From Symsagittifera roscoffensis (lineage: Eukaryota; Xenacoelomorpha; Acoela; Convolutidae), in the NCBI RefSeq assembly GCF_963678635.1, contig NC_087065.1:55890397-55954396 (forward strand): 64,000 bases of DNA, in the 5' to 3' direction. Each line of letters begins with the position of its first letter. Position 1 is the first letter of the stretch. The position numbers were made by a program, and so were the translations under genes. Below, one piece after another: positions 30,989 to 42,159 of this stretch. The notes under the pieces were generated by a model. The model was not told the DNA's origin. It did no database searches and saw only the letters and a program-made list of their open reading frames with translations.

Positions 30989-32323
30989 ATGAGACGGAGT
31001 AGGGTACCGGTGCTTGAAAAAAGGTCAATTGGATCAAACACGAAATATAACTCGTCGCTGCGTGGAACGACATCAAGGGGCCCAGGCAAAACAAAAAATA
31101 ACTTTTCAGTTAGCATGGTCAGCACGAGGAGTGGCACCGAGAGCAGGACGCGAGAAGATGCGAGGGAAAAACAGGTGGAGCCTACAATCGAAATCGACCT
31201 AGAGACACCAGACCAGAGCGTAGATGAACTGGAGAAAAAGACGACGGAGTCAACTCCAATGCCCAATGCAGAAGAACCAAACCCGAAACCCATAGAGTTC
31301 TCACCAATAGACAATGTGGAAGATGCAATAGGCAACACCGAAGAAACGGTGAAAGAAGACTCTCAAGTAAAAAAGACATCTTTTACAGAAAGGTTGGCGA
31401 TGATGGTCGGAATAAAAACGAAAAAAAACATGACTGAAGAACCAAAAGCTGAAAGAGCACGAACATTTGGGACAGTGAGCACGAAGAAGACAGAAGCCAA
31501 TCCAAGAGAGGAACAAAAAAAAGCAGAAGCTACGGCCGAAGACAGACCGACGGCTGACCATGAAGAGGCTACTATTGAGCTAGGTGACTTGATGGCGAAA
31601 CTGAATCAGATCGACAAAAAACTGAAGCACAGCGAAGAGGACAGAGAAGTGATAAGAAAAGAATTAAGATACAACAAACACGAGTATCTGGATAGTTATT
31701 TTAACCTGGCTAAGGCAACAGATGAGAGACTCAAGGAAATGTCAGATAAGGTAGAAGCCACCAATGAAGAACGAGATAAGAACATCAAAAAAGATATGCA
31801 ACAGTTGAAAAACCAATATGATGATGTCAACAGCCAATTAGGTAGCCTGGAAAAGAGAATGGACACAATGAGCAAAAATCAGGCCGAAAGTTCATGTGCA
31901 ATACAGACGAAATTGGATGCAATCTTGAGAAATTCTACCTCACAAGAAAGACCGGCAGCGGATCGCACGCAAGGCACCAGAGTTGACTTTGTGGAACCAC
32001 AAAGGGGCAAACGACAATCGACACCGTTGCCCTTAACCCGGGATACGGTGAGCATAGCATCAACAGCTGCTAAAACAATCATGAAGAATGGAACGTCAAG
32101 CACAACGACTGGCCCGGGGGACTCAACAGCTAACAGCAACGCAGGTCCGGATGCTATGACATGGGCAAGCACTTGGGAGATGATGAACAGGACTCTAGAG
32201 GCCTTCGCCACGAGGAACACTGACTCGAGCGATAGGAGGGCCGGAAAATCAAGTAAACTTTCAAGAAGCCAAAGGAATTCAAAGACGACTCCGATGGATG
32301 CATCGACACTTGGGTGGAAGTGA
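30989..32323 (+). pseudogene. Element B Gag N-terminal region
   Basis: This 444-aa frame starts at the ATG at 30989. A block MVSTRSGTESRTRE matches MVETRS in A. It is Glu/Lys-rich and disordered, then a coiled coil runs through about residues 200-310 (LMAKLNQIDKKLKHSEED onward). The true Gag frame leaves this one between 32257 and 32300, because the capsid continues in the next frame and A has one frame here. The last 15-20 residues are therefore out of register. Confidence 0.82.
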
Positions 32324-33900
32324 TGAGATTACACCTAGAGCAAGATAACTTAAATGATGAAAGACAAGCATGCACAGCCATACTCAGCAACTTAGAAGGC
32401 ACGGCATTAAAATGCGTGGTCGCAAAGAAAGAAGAAGAACGCGACACCGCGGACAAGATCTTCGAGATATTGCTGAATCGATTCGGGTCAGGCATGAAGG
32501 GTCACCAAGCGATGATGCGATTTGAAAAGAGAAGGCAGAGGGACGACGAGTCAATAGATCGGTTCCTAGATGATCTCGAGAGCTTGAGAAGAAGGAGTGA
32601 CCCAGAGGAGTCGACAAACAGAAGAAACTTTAGCATTGCCTCGAAGTTCATTGATGGGGTAAAAAGTGACGACTTAAGGACAATGTTAGCAACATACTAC
32701 ACATTGTCGAAAGACAGCGCACCAACCCCAGAAGAAATGAGGCAGAAATCAAGGGAATACATGCTGATGAAGCCCAAGAAATACTCATATTCAGAAAACA
32801 TGAACACACAGGGGGGAGGCCAACCCCAGAGGTCATCATGGTACAAACCTAGAGATGATATGGACAAGCGCAGATCATGCGCGAACTGCGGGTCAGCGGA
32901 CCACCACGTGGCTGACTGCACAACATACAAACAAGGCATGAAGAGCCTAGGATACGCACCGGATGAGGAGGACATGAGCCAGATGGAGGAACACGAGTAC
33001 TATAATGGCTTAATCATCAAGATAGGCGCTAGATGCTTCTTCTGTAACCAGGAGGGGCACTTCAGAATGGATTGTCCCTTGTTCTGGGAAGCGGTCAAGG
33101 ACCAGAGTCACCCCAAACATAAGTTGGCATTAGCGGCGGTGCAGAATCAGCGGAACAGGCAAAACGAGTTTGAATCGAGGAACTTAGGAGCACCAAGCAC
33201 GGAATTGCCAACGAAGACAGTGAAAGCTGTAACACATGTTAATGGTGCGATAGAATCCGCGGCCGGGAATTCTCTAGAGATAAATTATGAGAAAGCGGCG
33301 ACGGAGGCAATTGCCAAAGTGAAACAGGATCTGGCTGCGAAAGAAATAGAGCAACGATTAAAGCTGGAGATCGAAAGACAGAATTTTAACGAAGCATTAA
33401 CCGGATCGAACCCAACACCAGAGGCTGTACCGGGCTCAACAAAAACCGGGAATTGTAATACTGTAAAAATGGTGACGGGAAAGCCATTCGGCATATCGAA
33501 AATTGGGGCGAGAATAATGTCGATAATCACAGTGGGCGGCCACGAGGTAACCAGAAACTTGAGCGAACCGAGCGACCAGACAATAATGCACATTGTCGTG
33601 TACGCAGATTACTTGAGTGGTATAAGCCCACAAACGACTTCTAGAGCGCTGAAAGCACTACTCATGAGAGGGGGCAGCAAGACGGTACGTGTTGATAACA
33701 GATATACTGAAGCTTATGGTCCACTAGAGGTGATGCTAAATATAGATGGGATCAACATATATACCAAGACAATGATAACATGTGACGAAGACCTAATTGG
33801 GCAAATCTACGTAGGGAAAGAAGAGTTGAAAGTGAGATCGATTGGAAAAGCGCCATGCTTGAAGAAGATGCAATGCACATCGGGACGGAGGCAGATGTGA
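32314..33900 (+). pseudogene. Element B Gag capsid and zinc knuckles
   Basis: This 528-aa piece contains the capsid region (MRLHLEQDNL, LEGTALKC, IFEILLNRFGSG, FLDDLESLRRR), then CCHC knuckles at residues 189-202 (CANCGSADHHVADC) and 241-254 (CFFCNQEGHFRMDC). The first open codon is GTG, so no real start is implied; it continues the Gag frame above. A 1-nt shift near 33850 separates it from the protease frame, whereas in A the two are joined. Confidence 0.87.
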
Positions 33901-36900
33901 CAGGGCACGTGCTAGATATAAGTGGCAAAAAGACTCAGTTGCGTGGGTTACTTGATACGGGAGCAGTCTTGAGCGTCATACCAATCGAAACTTGGGAAAG
34001 GATGGGCTTTGACAAAGGTGACTTGATAGACTCGAGAATACGGCTGTCAGCTGCAAACAAAGGGGCCCTTCGGGTGCTGGGCAGGACGCCGATAATAGCC
34101 CTCAATTTGGGGGAACGTAACCTGTGGATGAGCTTTATCGTGGTAGAAAACCTAGATGAATCTGACCAATTCATTTTGGGCAGAGACTTCATCAGGAATT
34201 TCGACGTAACGATTGACCTAAATAACGCAATGTTCAGGATACGGAACCCGGATAGGAGGTACGCAATCAAACCGGTAAATTTAATAATGGCAAATGAAAA
34301 CAAAGCACCGGTATTCTTGAGTAGGAGGGTGAGGCTTAAAGCTAATGAAGCGGCAATCGTAAGCTTGAGGATGAAAAATTACAATGAACTAAGTGACAAC
34401 AAGCAAGTGTGTATAGTTCCGAATCCTAATAGTCAAAGTGCTGCTGTTTTAGGAAGATCATTCTCGATAACGAAGAGCGGCCTCTGCGTCATTGTCTTGT
34501 TGAATACCCTTGATATACCGATCACGATACAGAGAGGAAGGAAACTGGGATATGCTTTACCGGTTAAAACTCGATATGAAACGATTGAGAACTCAAAACA
34601 AAATGAAGTTGTTGATTGTCCCAATCACAGGGACAAAATTTGTAACTTGAGACGATTGCAGAAAATAAAAGATTCTTCAAGTCTTATTAAATCACTTAAG
34701 TCAGAAACGGACGATGGGCTGTCGAGCTGTTCGAACTTTCCAGAGCGACCCACACTAGATGAAATGCAAACTGATAAACCGGTTCTGCCGGAGATTGAAC
34801 ATTTGAGGGGCAAACTGAAAGATGAACAGCTCGAAGCCATCAAGGACGTACTAGAGCGGAACGAGGAAGTTTTTTTGAGGCATAAGGCGGATATCGGGTG
34901 TTGTAATTTCGTTGAGCATGAAATAGAACTTGAGGAAAACGCGGTACCACACAGGGAGGGGGCGAGGCGCATGATCCCACACAAATCGGACGCGTGTAGA
35001 AAAGAGATCGAGACGTTACTAGAGTATGACATGATAGAACCATCCAAGTCACCGTGGGCGTGTGGAGTAGTGATGGCCAAAAAGAAAGGCGACCAGTTGA
35101 GGTTTTGTTGTGACTTTCGATACCTGAACTCCGTCACGGTAAAGGATGCCTATCCCATACCTAGGATTGATGAGAGCCTCTCGAAGTTAGGTGATGCAAA
35201 TTTTTTTACGACTCTTGATTTAGGCTCGGCCTTTTGGCAAGTACCACTAAGGAAGCAGGACAGGGACAAGACAGGGTTTGCCTGCGAGTTGGGTCTGTTT
35301 CAATGGAAACGGATGCCGTTTGGACTTTGCAATGCCACAGCCACGTTTCAGCGGTTGATGGCACACGCGCTGATAGGCGTAACGAAGAAGTATGGCAACC
35401 TGGTAATGTGCTACGTGGATGACGTGGTAATAGCGACGCCAACACTGGAAGACCACATTGAGAGACTTGACGAAGTGTTTGCATGCATGAAGAGGTCGGG
35501 GCTAAAGTGTAAACCATCAAAATGCGAGATACTCAAGGACTCAATAAAATACTTGGGCAGGATGGTAGACAAGCACGGCATTAGACCTGATACGGACGCC
35601 GTGGAAGCAGTCCTGACCTGGAAATCACCGAAGACAGAGCACCAGTTGATGAGCTTCCTGGGTTTCGCTAACTATTATAGAGAGTTCATCAAAGGCTATG
35701 CAGACAAGGTATACCCGATGCAACAATTAATGAGACACAAGGGCAAGAAGTTCACGTGGAACAACGCAGCAGAAGAGTCATTCCAGAGAATAAAGAAAGA
35801 GCTATGTGAGGCACCAGTACTGGGTATGCCGACTGAGAAAGGGATGTACGTGCTGGACACGGATGCGTCGGTAGTCGCGATTTCTGGGATTCTCCACCAA
35901 GAACAAGAATGGAATGGGAAGACAGTCTTGAGACCAATAGCGTACGGGAGCAAAGTCCTGAGTGACACGGAAATGAAGTACGGAGCACCAAAAGCAGAGA
36001 TGTTTGCGGTGGTTACCTTTGTCGAGAAATACAGGGCATACCTGGGCAGTGAGCCATTCAAGTTGCGAGTCGACAATCGAGCACTGAGCTGGCTGAAAAC
36101 GTACTCAATGGACCAAAGTTACATTGGGAGGTGGATAGTTCGCCTGGATGGATACAACATGATAATTGAGCATAGAACACGAGATAAACATCAGAATGCC
36201 GACAGCTTGAGTAAGAAGACGGAGTTCTATGAGAGACAAGAGCAAAGAGAGGCAGACAGACCTGAAATCAAAGATGGCTTCTCCTTCATGGACAAGGAAA
36301 CGTACGACAGTCTTCCACTCACGAGATGGCTGGACAAGTCAGGCAAACCGATAGAAGATCATCCTGAATTGCCTAAAGAGCTTCCAGAGAAGACCATCTT
36401 GAAGAAGAGCAAGAGAATTCCGATTGAGATTATACTCAAGTCGAAGATCGTGAAGGAGACGCTCAAGGCAAAAGGCTATGATCTTAACCAGGTGGAAGCA
36501 GGAACTGCACAGATAGATGATGACTTAATGAGGTTGCTCGAGAAACTATCAGATGATAAGCCCGTGATCCAAGAGAAGGGTAAAGAGGAACCGGAAGTCA
36601 CTATACTTCGGAGAAAAGAGACAGTGAATGATACTAACTCATCAAGAGGAAGCGTCACTGACAGCAAAGATGTCGTGCGGTCACTAGTTGACAAAATCCC
36701 CGAAGACATTCTGGAGCAGACCAAGGTTAGGAAAAAGAAAGTGACGTTCAAAGAAGATACTGAACACCTGGGACTAGGTCAAGAGTCCAGGGAGTGTTCC
36801 GGTTCCACGGAAGAAGGAACCGGAGAAGGAAAATTGTCCGGGGAGCGTGAAGGATGGGATGAAGACTCGGATGAGAGCAGCGAAAACCAAGACAGTCTGT

Positions 36901-38795
36901 GCATGATATTGGCGGAGGAGAAGACAAGGCACCACGACAGGGAGTTACAGACGGATCCATCTTCAGGAACATACAACATGGACATACAGGAGATGCGAGG
37001 TGGTGGGGAACTTGAGAAAATTGCGGTTTTAAGGAAACCATTCAGGGAATTATCATGCAACTCAAACATCAGAACGAATCTGGTGCCAGAAGATGATATG
37101 AAAATCGTGAAAAAGATGAGATGCGTGAAACTGAGTGATGACATCCACAACCCTGGTGAGATGAATGGACAGATCATGGCGCTAAAGGAGCATGTCAAGG
37201 CGAGATACAGGCTGTCAGACCTAATAAAAGCCCAGAAGAATGACAAAATGACAAGTAACCTCTCCAAATGGATCCAGTCGGGGGTCAAGGAGAAGGGGGA
37301 ACTTGAGGAAGACAGCTACAAGATCTTGAGCCAGTTCTACAAAGAAAAGAAAGACTTACTTTATCACACAGCTGATGGGGTGGTAGCGTGCAAGAGGAGA
37401 GATGAGGAAAAGATATTACACAAACACAACCTCATCATACTACCACAATTGTACCAGACGGAGGTGCTTTTCAGATCACACGACCAGATGGGCCACCAAG
37501 GGATAGACAAAGTACAACAAAGGATACTTCACAGGTTTGATTGGCCAGGAATGAGAAAAGCTTGCGAGAGATGGGTGAATGCCTGCCTGGCATGTCTCCA
37601 GGTAAAAGACCCAAGGAAGATGAAGTTTCCCCTCAAGTCCGTTGAGAGCTCAGAGTTCAATGAAGTGGTGCAGATAGACCATCAAAAAATCTGCATGACG
37701 GAGTCGGGATATAACCAGATACTGGTTATAATAGATCACTACACAAAGTTGGCGGAAGCGGTTCCGTGCCAGACAGCCTCGGCCGAAGAGACATGTGATC
37801 ATTTGATAACGCATTGGATATCGCGGTATGGTTGTCCAATGACTTTCCAGTCGGACAACGGCAAAGCTTTCGTGGGGGACTTGACAAAAGAATTGATGAA
37901 GAGATCGCACATTGCTCAAGCACACTCGACGACCTATCATCCACAGACCAATGGGTTGGTAGAGAGACAGAACAGGACACTGGTCAACATGTTAAGGGTG
38001 TACTGCTCAAGATACATGACGGACTGGGACAAATACCTGCCACAGGTAGTAGGAGCCTACAACAGTACACAGCACTCAACGACGGGCATCAGTCCTTTCA
38101 TGATGTTGACGGGCAGGGAGAGAGCAATGCCTCTGACATTCTTTTACCCGGAATACGAAGGGAAAAGGACGTCGCCTCAGGCATACGTGAAAGAAGCGAT
38201 CAAAAGACAACAGGAGTTGAACGAGCTATGCAGAAGGAACACGGCGCAAGCGCAAATGAGGCAACGCAGGAAATATGACGAAAAAATATTACGAGCAAAG
38301 CCATATGAAGTGGGCCAATACGTGTGGGTCTTCCAAAATGTCATACCGCCCAAGGGAACAAAGAAACTACTCAAGAAGTGGAGGGGACCATTCATGATAA
38401 CGGAGGTTCATCAACAAGGACGGTTCTATCGCTTGAGTACTGGGCGAGCGGCACATTATGAAAATCTGAAGCCTCACGTCCCGTCCCCAGAGGATTGGTG
38501 CATACCGAAGGACATGGAGGGTCTTGAGTACCTGGTGGTAGAGCCAGCGTGTGAAGTGAATGAAAAAGGCACCAGAGAGAAAAATGATGGTAATGAGAAC
38601 TTGAGTTTGGACGACAACGAAAAGATAGGAGGGGAGTCTGATGCAGGATCATTTGTAGAAGAAGACTGGAACAACCCGGAGCAAGATGAGGTGCCGAAGT
38701 GGATGGAGCCGGATCGACCGACACCATTGGAAACCAGGACTGGCAATCGTAAACGCACCGGCATGAGGTACAACAGGTACGGGATGACTTCTTGA
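33855..38795 (+). CDS. Element B Pol: protease, RT, RNase H, integrase (1646 aa open)
   Basis: The aspartic protease has active-site Asp34 (LLDTGAVLSVIP) and an ILGRDF block near 107. RT has LDLGSAFWQVPL near 455 and catalytic YVDD at 520-523. RNase H has VLDTDAS near 669. A long acidic linker of about 340 aa separates RNase H from integrase. The integrase zinc domain is H1209-x4-H1214-x29-C1244-x2-C1247, and the catalytic triad is D1275, D1334, E1370 with the classic 35-residue spacing. A GPF module follows near 1511. All key residues are present. Gene order with integrase last and the GPY/F module place it in Ty3/Gypsy. The macro-like domain that follows is put out of frame by one missing base near 38783. 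The ATG at 33855 is just the first Met after a frameshift. Confidence 0.93.
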   Translation: MLEEDAMHIGTEADVTGHVLDISGKKTQLRGLLDTGAVLSVIPIETWERMGFDKGDLIDSRIRLSAANKGALRVLGRTPIIALNLGERNLWMSFIVVENLDESDQFILGRDFIRNFDVTIDLNNAMFRIRNPDRRYAIKPVNLIMANENKAPVFLSRRVRLKANEAAIVSLRMKNYNELSDNKQVCIVPNPNSQSAAVLGRSFSITKSGLCVIVLLNTLDIPITIQRGRKLGYALPVKTRYETIENSKQNEVVDCPNHRDKICNLRRLQKIKDSSSLIKSLKSETDDGLSSCSNFPERPTLDEMQTDKPVLPEIEHLRGKLKDEQLEAIKDVLERNEEVFLRHKADIGCCNFVEHEIELEENAVPHREGARRMIPHKSDACRKEIETLLEYDMIEPSKSPWACGVVMAKKKGDQLRFCCDFRYLNSVTVKDAYPIPRIDESLSKLGDANFFTTLDLGSAFWQVPLRKQDRDKTGFACELGLFQWKRMPFGLCNATATFQRLMAHALIGVTKKYGNLVMCYVDDVVIATPTLEDHIERLDEVFACMKRSGLKCKPSKCEILKDSIKYLGRMVDKHGIRPDTDAVEAVLTWKSPKTEHQLMSFLGFANYYREFIKGYADKVYPMQQLMRHKGKKFTWNNAAEESFQRIKKELCEAPVLGMPTEKGMYVLDTDASVVAISGILHQEQEWNGKTVLRPIAYGSKVLSDTEMKYGAPKAEMFAVVTFVEKYRAYLGSEPFKLRVDNRALSWLKTYSMDQSYIGRWIVRLDGYNMIIEHRTRDKHQNADSLSKKTEFYERQEQREADRPEIKDGFSFMDKETYDSLPLTRWLDKSGKPIEDHPELPKELPEKTILKKSKRIPIEIILKSKIVKETLKAKGYDLNQVEAGTAQIDDDLMRLLEKLSDDKPVIQEKGKEEPEVTILRRKETVNDTNSSRGSVTDSKDVVRSLVDKIPEDILEQTKVRKKKVTFKEDTEHLGLGQESRECSGSTEEGTGEGKLSGEREGWDEDSDESSENQDSLCMILAEEKTRHHDRELQTDPSSGTYNMDIQEMRGGGELEKIAVLRKPFRELSCNSNIRTNLVPEDDMKIVKKMRCVKLSDDIHNPGEMNGQIMALKEHVKARYRLSDLIKAQKNDKMTSNLSKWIQSGVKEKGELEEDSYKILSQFYKEKKDLLYHTADGVVACKRRDEEKILHKHNLIILPQLYQTEVLFRSHDQMGHQGIDKVQQRILHRFDWPGMRKACERWVNACLACLQVKDPRKMKFPLKSVESSEFNEVVQIDHQKICMTESGYNQILVIIDHYTKLAEAVPCQTASAEETCDHLITHWISRYGCPMTFQSDNGKAFVGDLTKELMKRSHIAQAHSTTYHPQTNGLVERQNRTLVNMLRVYCSRYMTDWDKYLPQVVGAYNSTQHSTTGISPFMMLTGRERAMPLTFFYPEYEGKRTSPQAYVKEAIKRQQELNELCRRNTAQAQMRQRRKYDEKILRAKPYEVGQYVWVFQNVIPPKGTKKLLKKWRGPFMITEVHQQGRFYRLSTGRAAHYENLKPHVPSPEDWCIPKDMEGLEYLVVEPACEVNEKGTREKNDGNENLSLDDNEKIGGESDAGSFVEEDWNNPEQDEVPKWMEPDRPTPLETRTGNRKRTGMRYNRYGMTS

Positions 38796-39790
38796 TCGAT
38801 AAGATACAGCCAGACAAATTGGGCGAGGAACTACTGAGCGCAGGCGAACTGGAAGCCGGAGAGGAATGGCAGGTCATTGACGATGGTGGACACTATCCGC
38901 AGGAAGACCACTCGACGCCGGAATTAGAGACGGATCTCGAGGAGAGTGAGATAGAGAGGAGGGAGAACACGAACTTGAGGATACTAGAGTGGATGCGCGA
39001 TGTCAAAGACGAGAGCCACGAAGGACAAAGCATTCAACAAGTCGATGTATCAGCGGCAAATTACATGAAGACAGAGGACCCTCTTTTCGGATGGACGGCA
39101 ACAGACAGGCCACTGGACATTCCTCAGGACAATTCGGACCCGACAACATCGACGGGGACGTCGATAAATATTTTTGTCCGGGGAGTGGGGGTAGGACTTA
39201 CCCACACCAAAAATTTGATGATAAAGAAGCTCAAGGAAGTGAGAGAAACAAGCGAATTGGAACTGGAGGAAGAAGATCCGGAGCCTACCATAGGTCGGAA
39301 TTTCAAAACGAAATTTGAAATACCCAATGAGTACTCGGAGAACATCATGATAACGGATAGTGACTTCATCCTGTCAAACAGGACTAGCGCGATCTGCATC
39401 ACGGCGGACATGAGTTTCAAATCAAGATTGGAAGCTGACTTCAGAAGAGAGTACCAGAACGTGGAGTTTCTGTTCAGACAGAGACCAGGACTAGGAGGGA
39501 TGGCAGCGCTTCCACCATCAGTAGCACAAGTCCCGGGTAAATATCTGTGCTTCCTAGTGACGAGGGTCAATGACAGGAACACAATCGATCCCGAACACGT
39601 GATGTTGGCACTAACAAGACTACGAGACTTCATGACTGAAAGAGGAATAATGGAGGTCTCAATGCCGGTGTATGACCCAAACAGGGGCAAACTGAGCTCG
39701 AGGGAATTGTACGCTATCCTACATGTAGTCTTTGCGGAAACTGAGATAATGGTGTATCTGCACAAAAAATACTACTTGAGCATCGCCTGA
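38792..39790 (+). pseudogene. Element B macro-like domain, ORF1 C-terminus
   Basis: This 332-aa frame opens with TTG, not ATG. In A the same region is fused in frame to integrase. One missing base near 38783 explains the split. The first half is acidic. A block GVGVGLTHTKNLMIKK is shared with A. The last roughly 150 aa (from about 39340) match the TARG1/OARD1-type macro fold: ITDSDFILSN, an ADMSFKSRLEADFRREY helix, a CFLVTR strand, VSMPVYDPNRGKL, and a final EIMVYLHKKYY strand. The Gly-rich ligand loops are replaced by SFKSRLE and YDPNRGK. A role in ADP-ribose binding is therefore uncertain. Confidence 0.8.
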
Positions 39791-40296
39791 GTTGGGGACA
39801 CGGGGGTCTCGAGTTGGGTGTGAGGGAGGAGTCTTGAGTTAAGTACTGGGGTGCGGCACAGGTAAAGGGATCTTAAGACGTGATTGGCATGACAATTAAA
39901 TTTTAAAAAAAAGAATTAACGATGCTAAAACATAAAATGAATCTGCATGCTTTTAAGGAAATTCCAATTGAATCGTTTTAAATAGAATGAAAATGATAAG
40001 ATTTTAACCATACTGGTAAAGGGGGGGGGGGTTTCTAGGTTAGGAGCATGACATGTTAGGTCTTAATGTGGTTTCTGTTTTCAGATCAAGTTTGAAAAAC
40101 AAAGTTGAAATACAAACTACACTCAAGCGAGAGACAGAAAGAGAAATCTTGATTGAACTCGCGATAATCGACACCTACAGCAAGTGTTTGCAAGGGAACA
40201 TTTCTAGAGAATTCTTGAGTTGGGTAATACTTGAGTCGGTAAGGTAATTCTTGAGCTGGTTAACATATACCTGTATACATCCCGAAGTCACAAAGA
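39791..40296 (+). other. Element B spacer between ORF1 and ORF2
   Basis: About 500 bp, noncoding. It contains a G11 run at about 40020-40031, the splice acceptor at 40084 and four CTTGAG hexamers. From the acceptor to the ORF2 ATG there is no other ATG. Confidence 0.7.
40070..40084 (+). promoter_or_regulatory. Candidate splice acceptor before ORF2 (element B)
   Basis: GGTTTCTGTTTTCAG followed by ATCAAG is a strong acceptor. A has TTCTTTTCTAG followed by ATCC at the corresponding place. The 212 nt after it contain no ATG before the ORF2 start at 40297, whereas ATGs occur just upstream. Spliced expression of ORF2 is inferred. Confidence 0.5.
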
Positions 40297-42159
40297 ATGG
40301 CAGACAGACTCTGGAAATCCATGCCCGCGGCCCTGAAGAAGCCTACTCTTGATGAGCTGTACAGACGCCTGAGGGACCTGGACTATACCCAGATAGACGA
40401 GAGAATGGCGGTAATGCTGAATGCCATCCTCCAGTTGGAAGACCAGGGTGAATGCAGGGAGTCTGCGACGGAGGCTGTCTTGATGATCGGCTACACCACC
40501 GAGGGTATATCAAACCAAGAACAGACCAGATGGGTGTCTTGGAATGTGGATGGAGGAGTAAGGGGCTTTGACTTGGCAAGGAATCCTGGCCTGAGTAACA
40601 AAACCGAATATGGCGCAGGGGAATTCCCACTACCAACTAGGCCAACAGCAAGATCTACAGGCCAAAGCTCGAGTAAGGTGCTATCGATGACGCGAGCACA
40701 ACAGACGACCGAGGCATACCCGGATCTTGGTGTTCTAAAGAAAGAGCTCGAGAAAACGCAGAAGGAAAGGAATAAGGCGAACCTCGATCGGGATCAGGCA
40801 AAGCTGGATCGGGAGAAGGTTCAGCTGGAAAGGGACCAGGCGGTCAACGAGCGAGATCAGACTCTGAGGTTGCTTGAGATGCTAAAGGCTGAACGACAGC
40901 AGGAGCTAAGGGTGCGGGAGAATGCTGCGAATTGTGAACAACTGAAGTCGGAGTTGGAGAGAATAGAACAACGACAACGCGAACTTGACGCACAGAAGGG
41001 AGCCAGGCCGAAGGAGCGAGTGGTTACCAGCTCGAGACCAGAGTCACGCATGGAGGTGGATGAAGTCCCCAGAGCAAGAGCACGGTTCAACCTTGACCGC
41101 GAGGCCCGGGAACACATGAGTGAAGGGTTGGAAGTCTGGATACCGAATGACGCAACGTCTTCCTTGCGTAGCCTAGAGACGCAACCCGTACGCCCGCTGA
41201 TGGATGTGGTGCTGCCGGGATATACCCCAACCTCGACCTCGAGTGACAGTCAGGTGAGCGGCGGCTCATCGCGTCTGAAAGAGCTGGGCGAGAAATTACG
41301 GCAGAAAAGTCGTGAAAGTTCGGCAAGACCGGAGCTTCCCCCGACTTGGAGGGAACAGCCGGTCAGGAGCGTCGTGATCTCGAGTTATAAGAAAAAAACA
41401 GAGAAGAGGTACCACAGGCACAATCGGCTGAATTGGAGCGCGGAACAGAAAGCCAGGAGGGACTGCTTTCATGATGCAGCCTGGGTGGAGTATCTTGCGC
41501 CACCCCGTGTGCCAGAAGGTGCGGTCCACCTGATCATAGGGGACAGCCTGGTGCGGGTGTTGACCCGGATCCAGTCGCACTGGCAGACAGGAATCTTGAG
41601 TTTCGCTGGAGCTGCCACGCCACAGATGTTGGCGACGCTTGAGATGCTAGGGATGACTAAAGTGTACACGGTGACCTTGATGATCGGGACTAACGATGTA
41701 TCAAGGGGAGAAGCGAGGAAAATAACGAGGCTGCACGACAAGATGAGCTGCCTTCTTGAGGAGCTGAGGATCCAGATGGACCTCATCCTGTTGACGGTAT
41801 GTACCGTCCCCTACAACATGATGTTTGACCAGCACGCCTTGGAGATGAACGAGAAGGTGCGGAACCTAAACAAGGTGATCCGAGATATCCACCGGAAAAG
41901 TGTGCTCCCTGTCAGACTGTTGGACGTGGCGGAGCGCATGGAGAAAAAGGGATTCCCTGAAGACACCTCCAATGATGGAATCCACTTCGACAGACCAAGG
42001 GGAGCGGAGTGGCTGAACGACGTCTTCCAAGAACACATAAACACGCTAGAGGCGGACCTGCTAGAGACAGCCCAATTCACATTAGGACCACCCCGAACCC
42101 ACCATTCCTTGCCTCAAGGGCCTTGTCTGGTCGCTTGGGAACGAGAGTTGACACTATAG
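40297..42159 (+). CDS. Element B ORF2 N-terminal part: coiled coil and SGNH hydrolase
   Basis: This 620-aa frame starts at an ATG that is the first after the splice acceptor. Residues 1-130 are homologous to A. A long charged coiled coil follows at about 145-245. The SGNH/GDSL hydrolase domain has IIGDSLVRVL near 413 (nucleophile Ser), MIGTND near 464 and NDGIHFD near 560 (Asp and His present), so the catalytic set looks complete. A frameshift near 42090-42110 breaks it from the second SGNH-like domain, which continues in the next frame; A has the two in one frame. The last roughly 20 residues are out of register. Substrate unknown; an esterase is the family default. Confidence 0.85.
   Translation: MADRLWKSMPAALKKPTLDELYRRLRDLDYTQIDERMAVMLNAILQLEDQGECRESATEAVLMIGYTTEGISNQEQTRWVSWNVDGGVRGFDLARNPGLSNKTEYGAGEFPLPTRPTARSTGQSSSKVLSMTRAQQTTEAYPDLGVLKKELEKTQKERNKANLDRDQAKLDREKVQLERDQAVNERDQTLRLLEMLKAERQQELRVRENAANCEQLKSELERIEQRQRELDAQKGARPKERVVTSSRPESRMEVDEVPRARARFNLDREAREHMSEGLEVWIPNDATSSLRSLETQPVRPLMDVVLPGYTPTSTSSDSQVSGGSSRLKELGEKLRQKSRESSARPELPPTWREQPVRSVVISSYKKKTEKRYHRHNRLNWSAEQKARRDCFHDAAWVEYLAPPRVPEGAVHLIIGDSLVRVLTRIQSHWQTGILSFAGAATPQMLATLEMLGMTKVYTVTLMIGTNDVSRGEARKITRLHDKMSCLLEELRIQMDLILLTVCTVPYNMMFDQHALEMNEKVRNLNKVIRDIHRKSVLPVRLLDVAERMEKKGFPEDTSNDGIHFDRPRGAEWLNDVFQEHINTLEADLLETAQFTLGPPRTHHSLPQGPCLVAWERELTL

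Noticed and set aside
32257-33860. Programmed frameshifting between Gag and Pol pieces in B
   Set aside because: Breaks are at different places in A and B, and each is open in the other copy, which fits random lesions.
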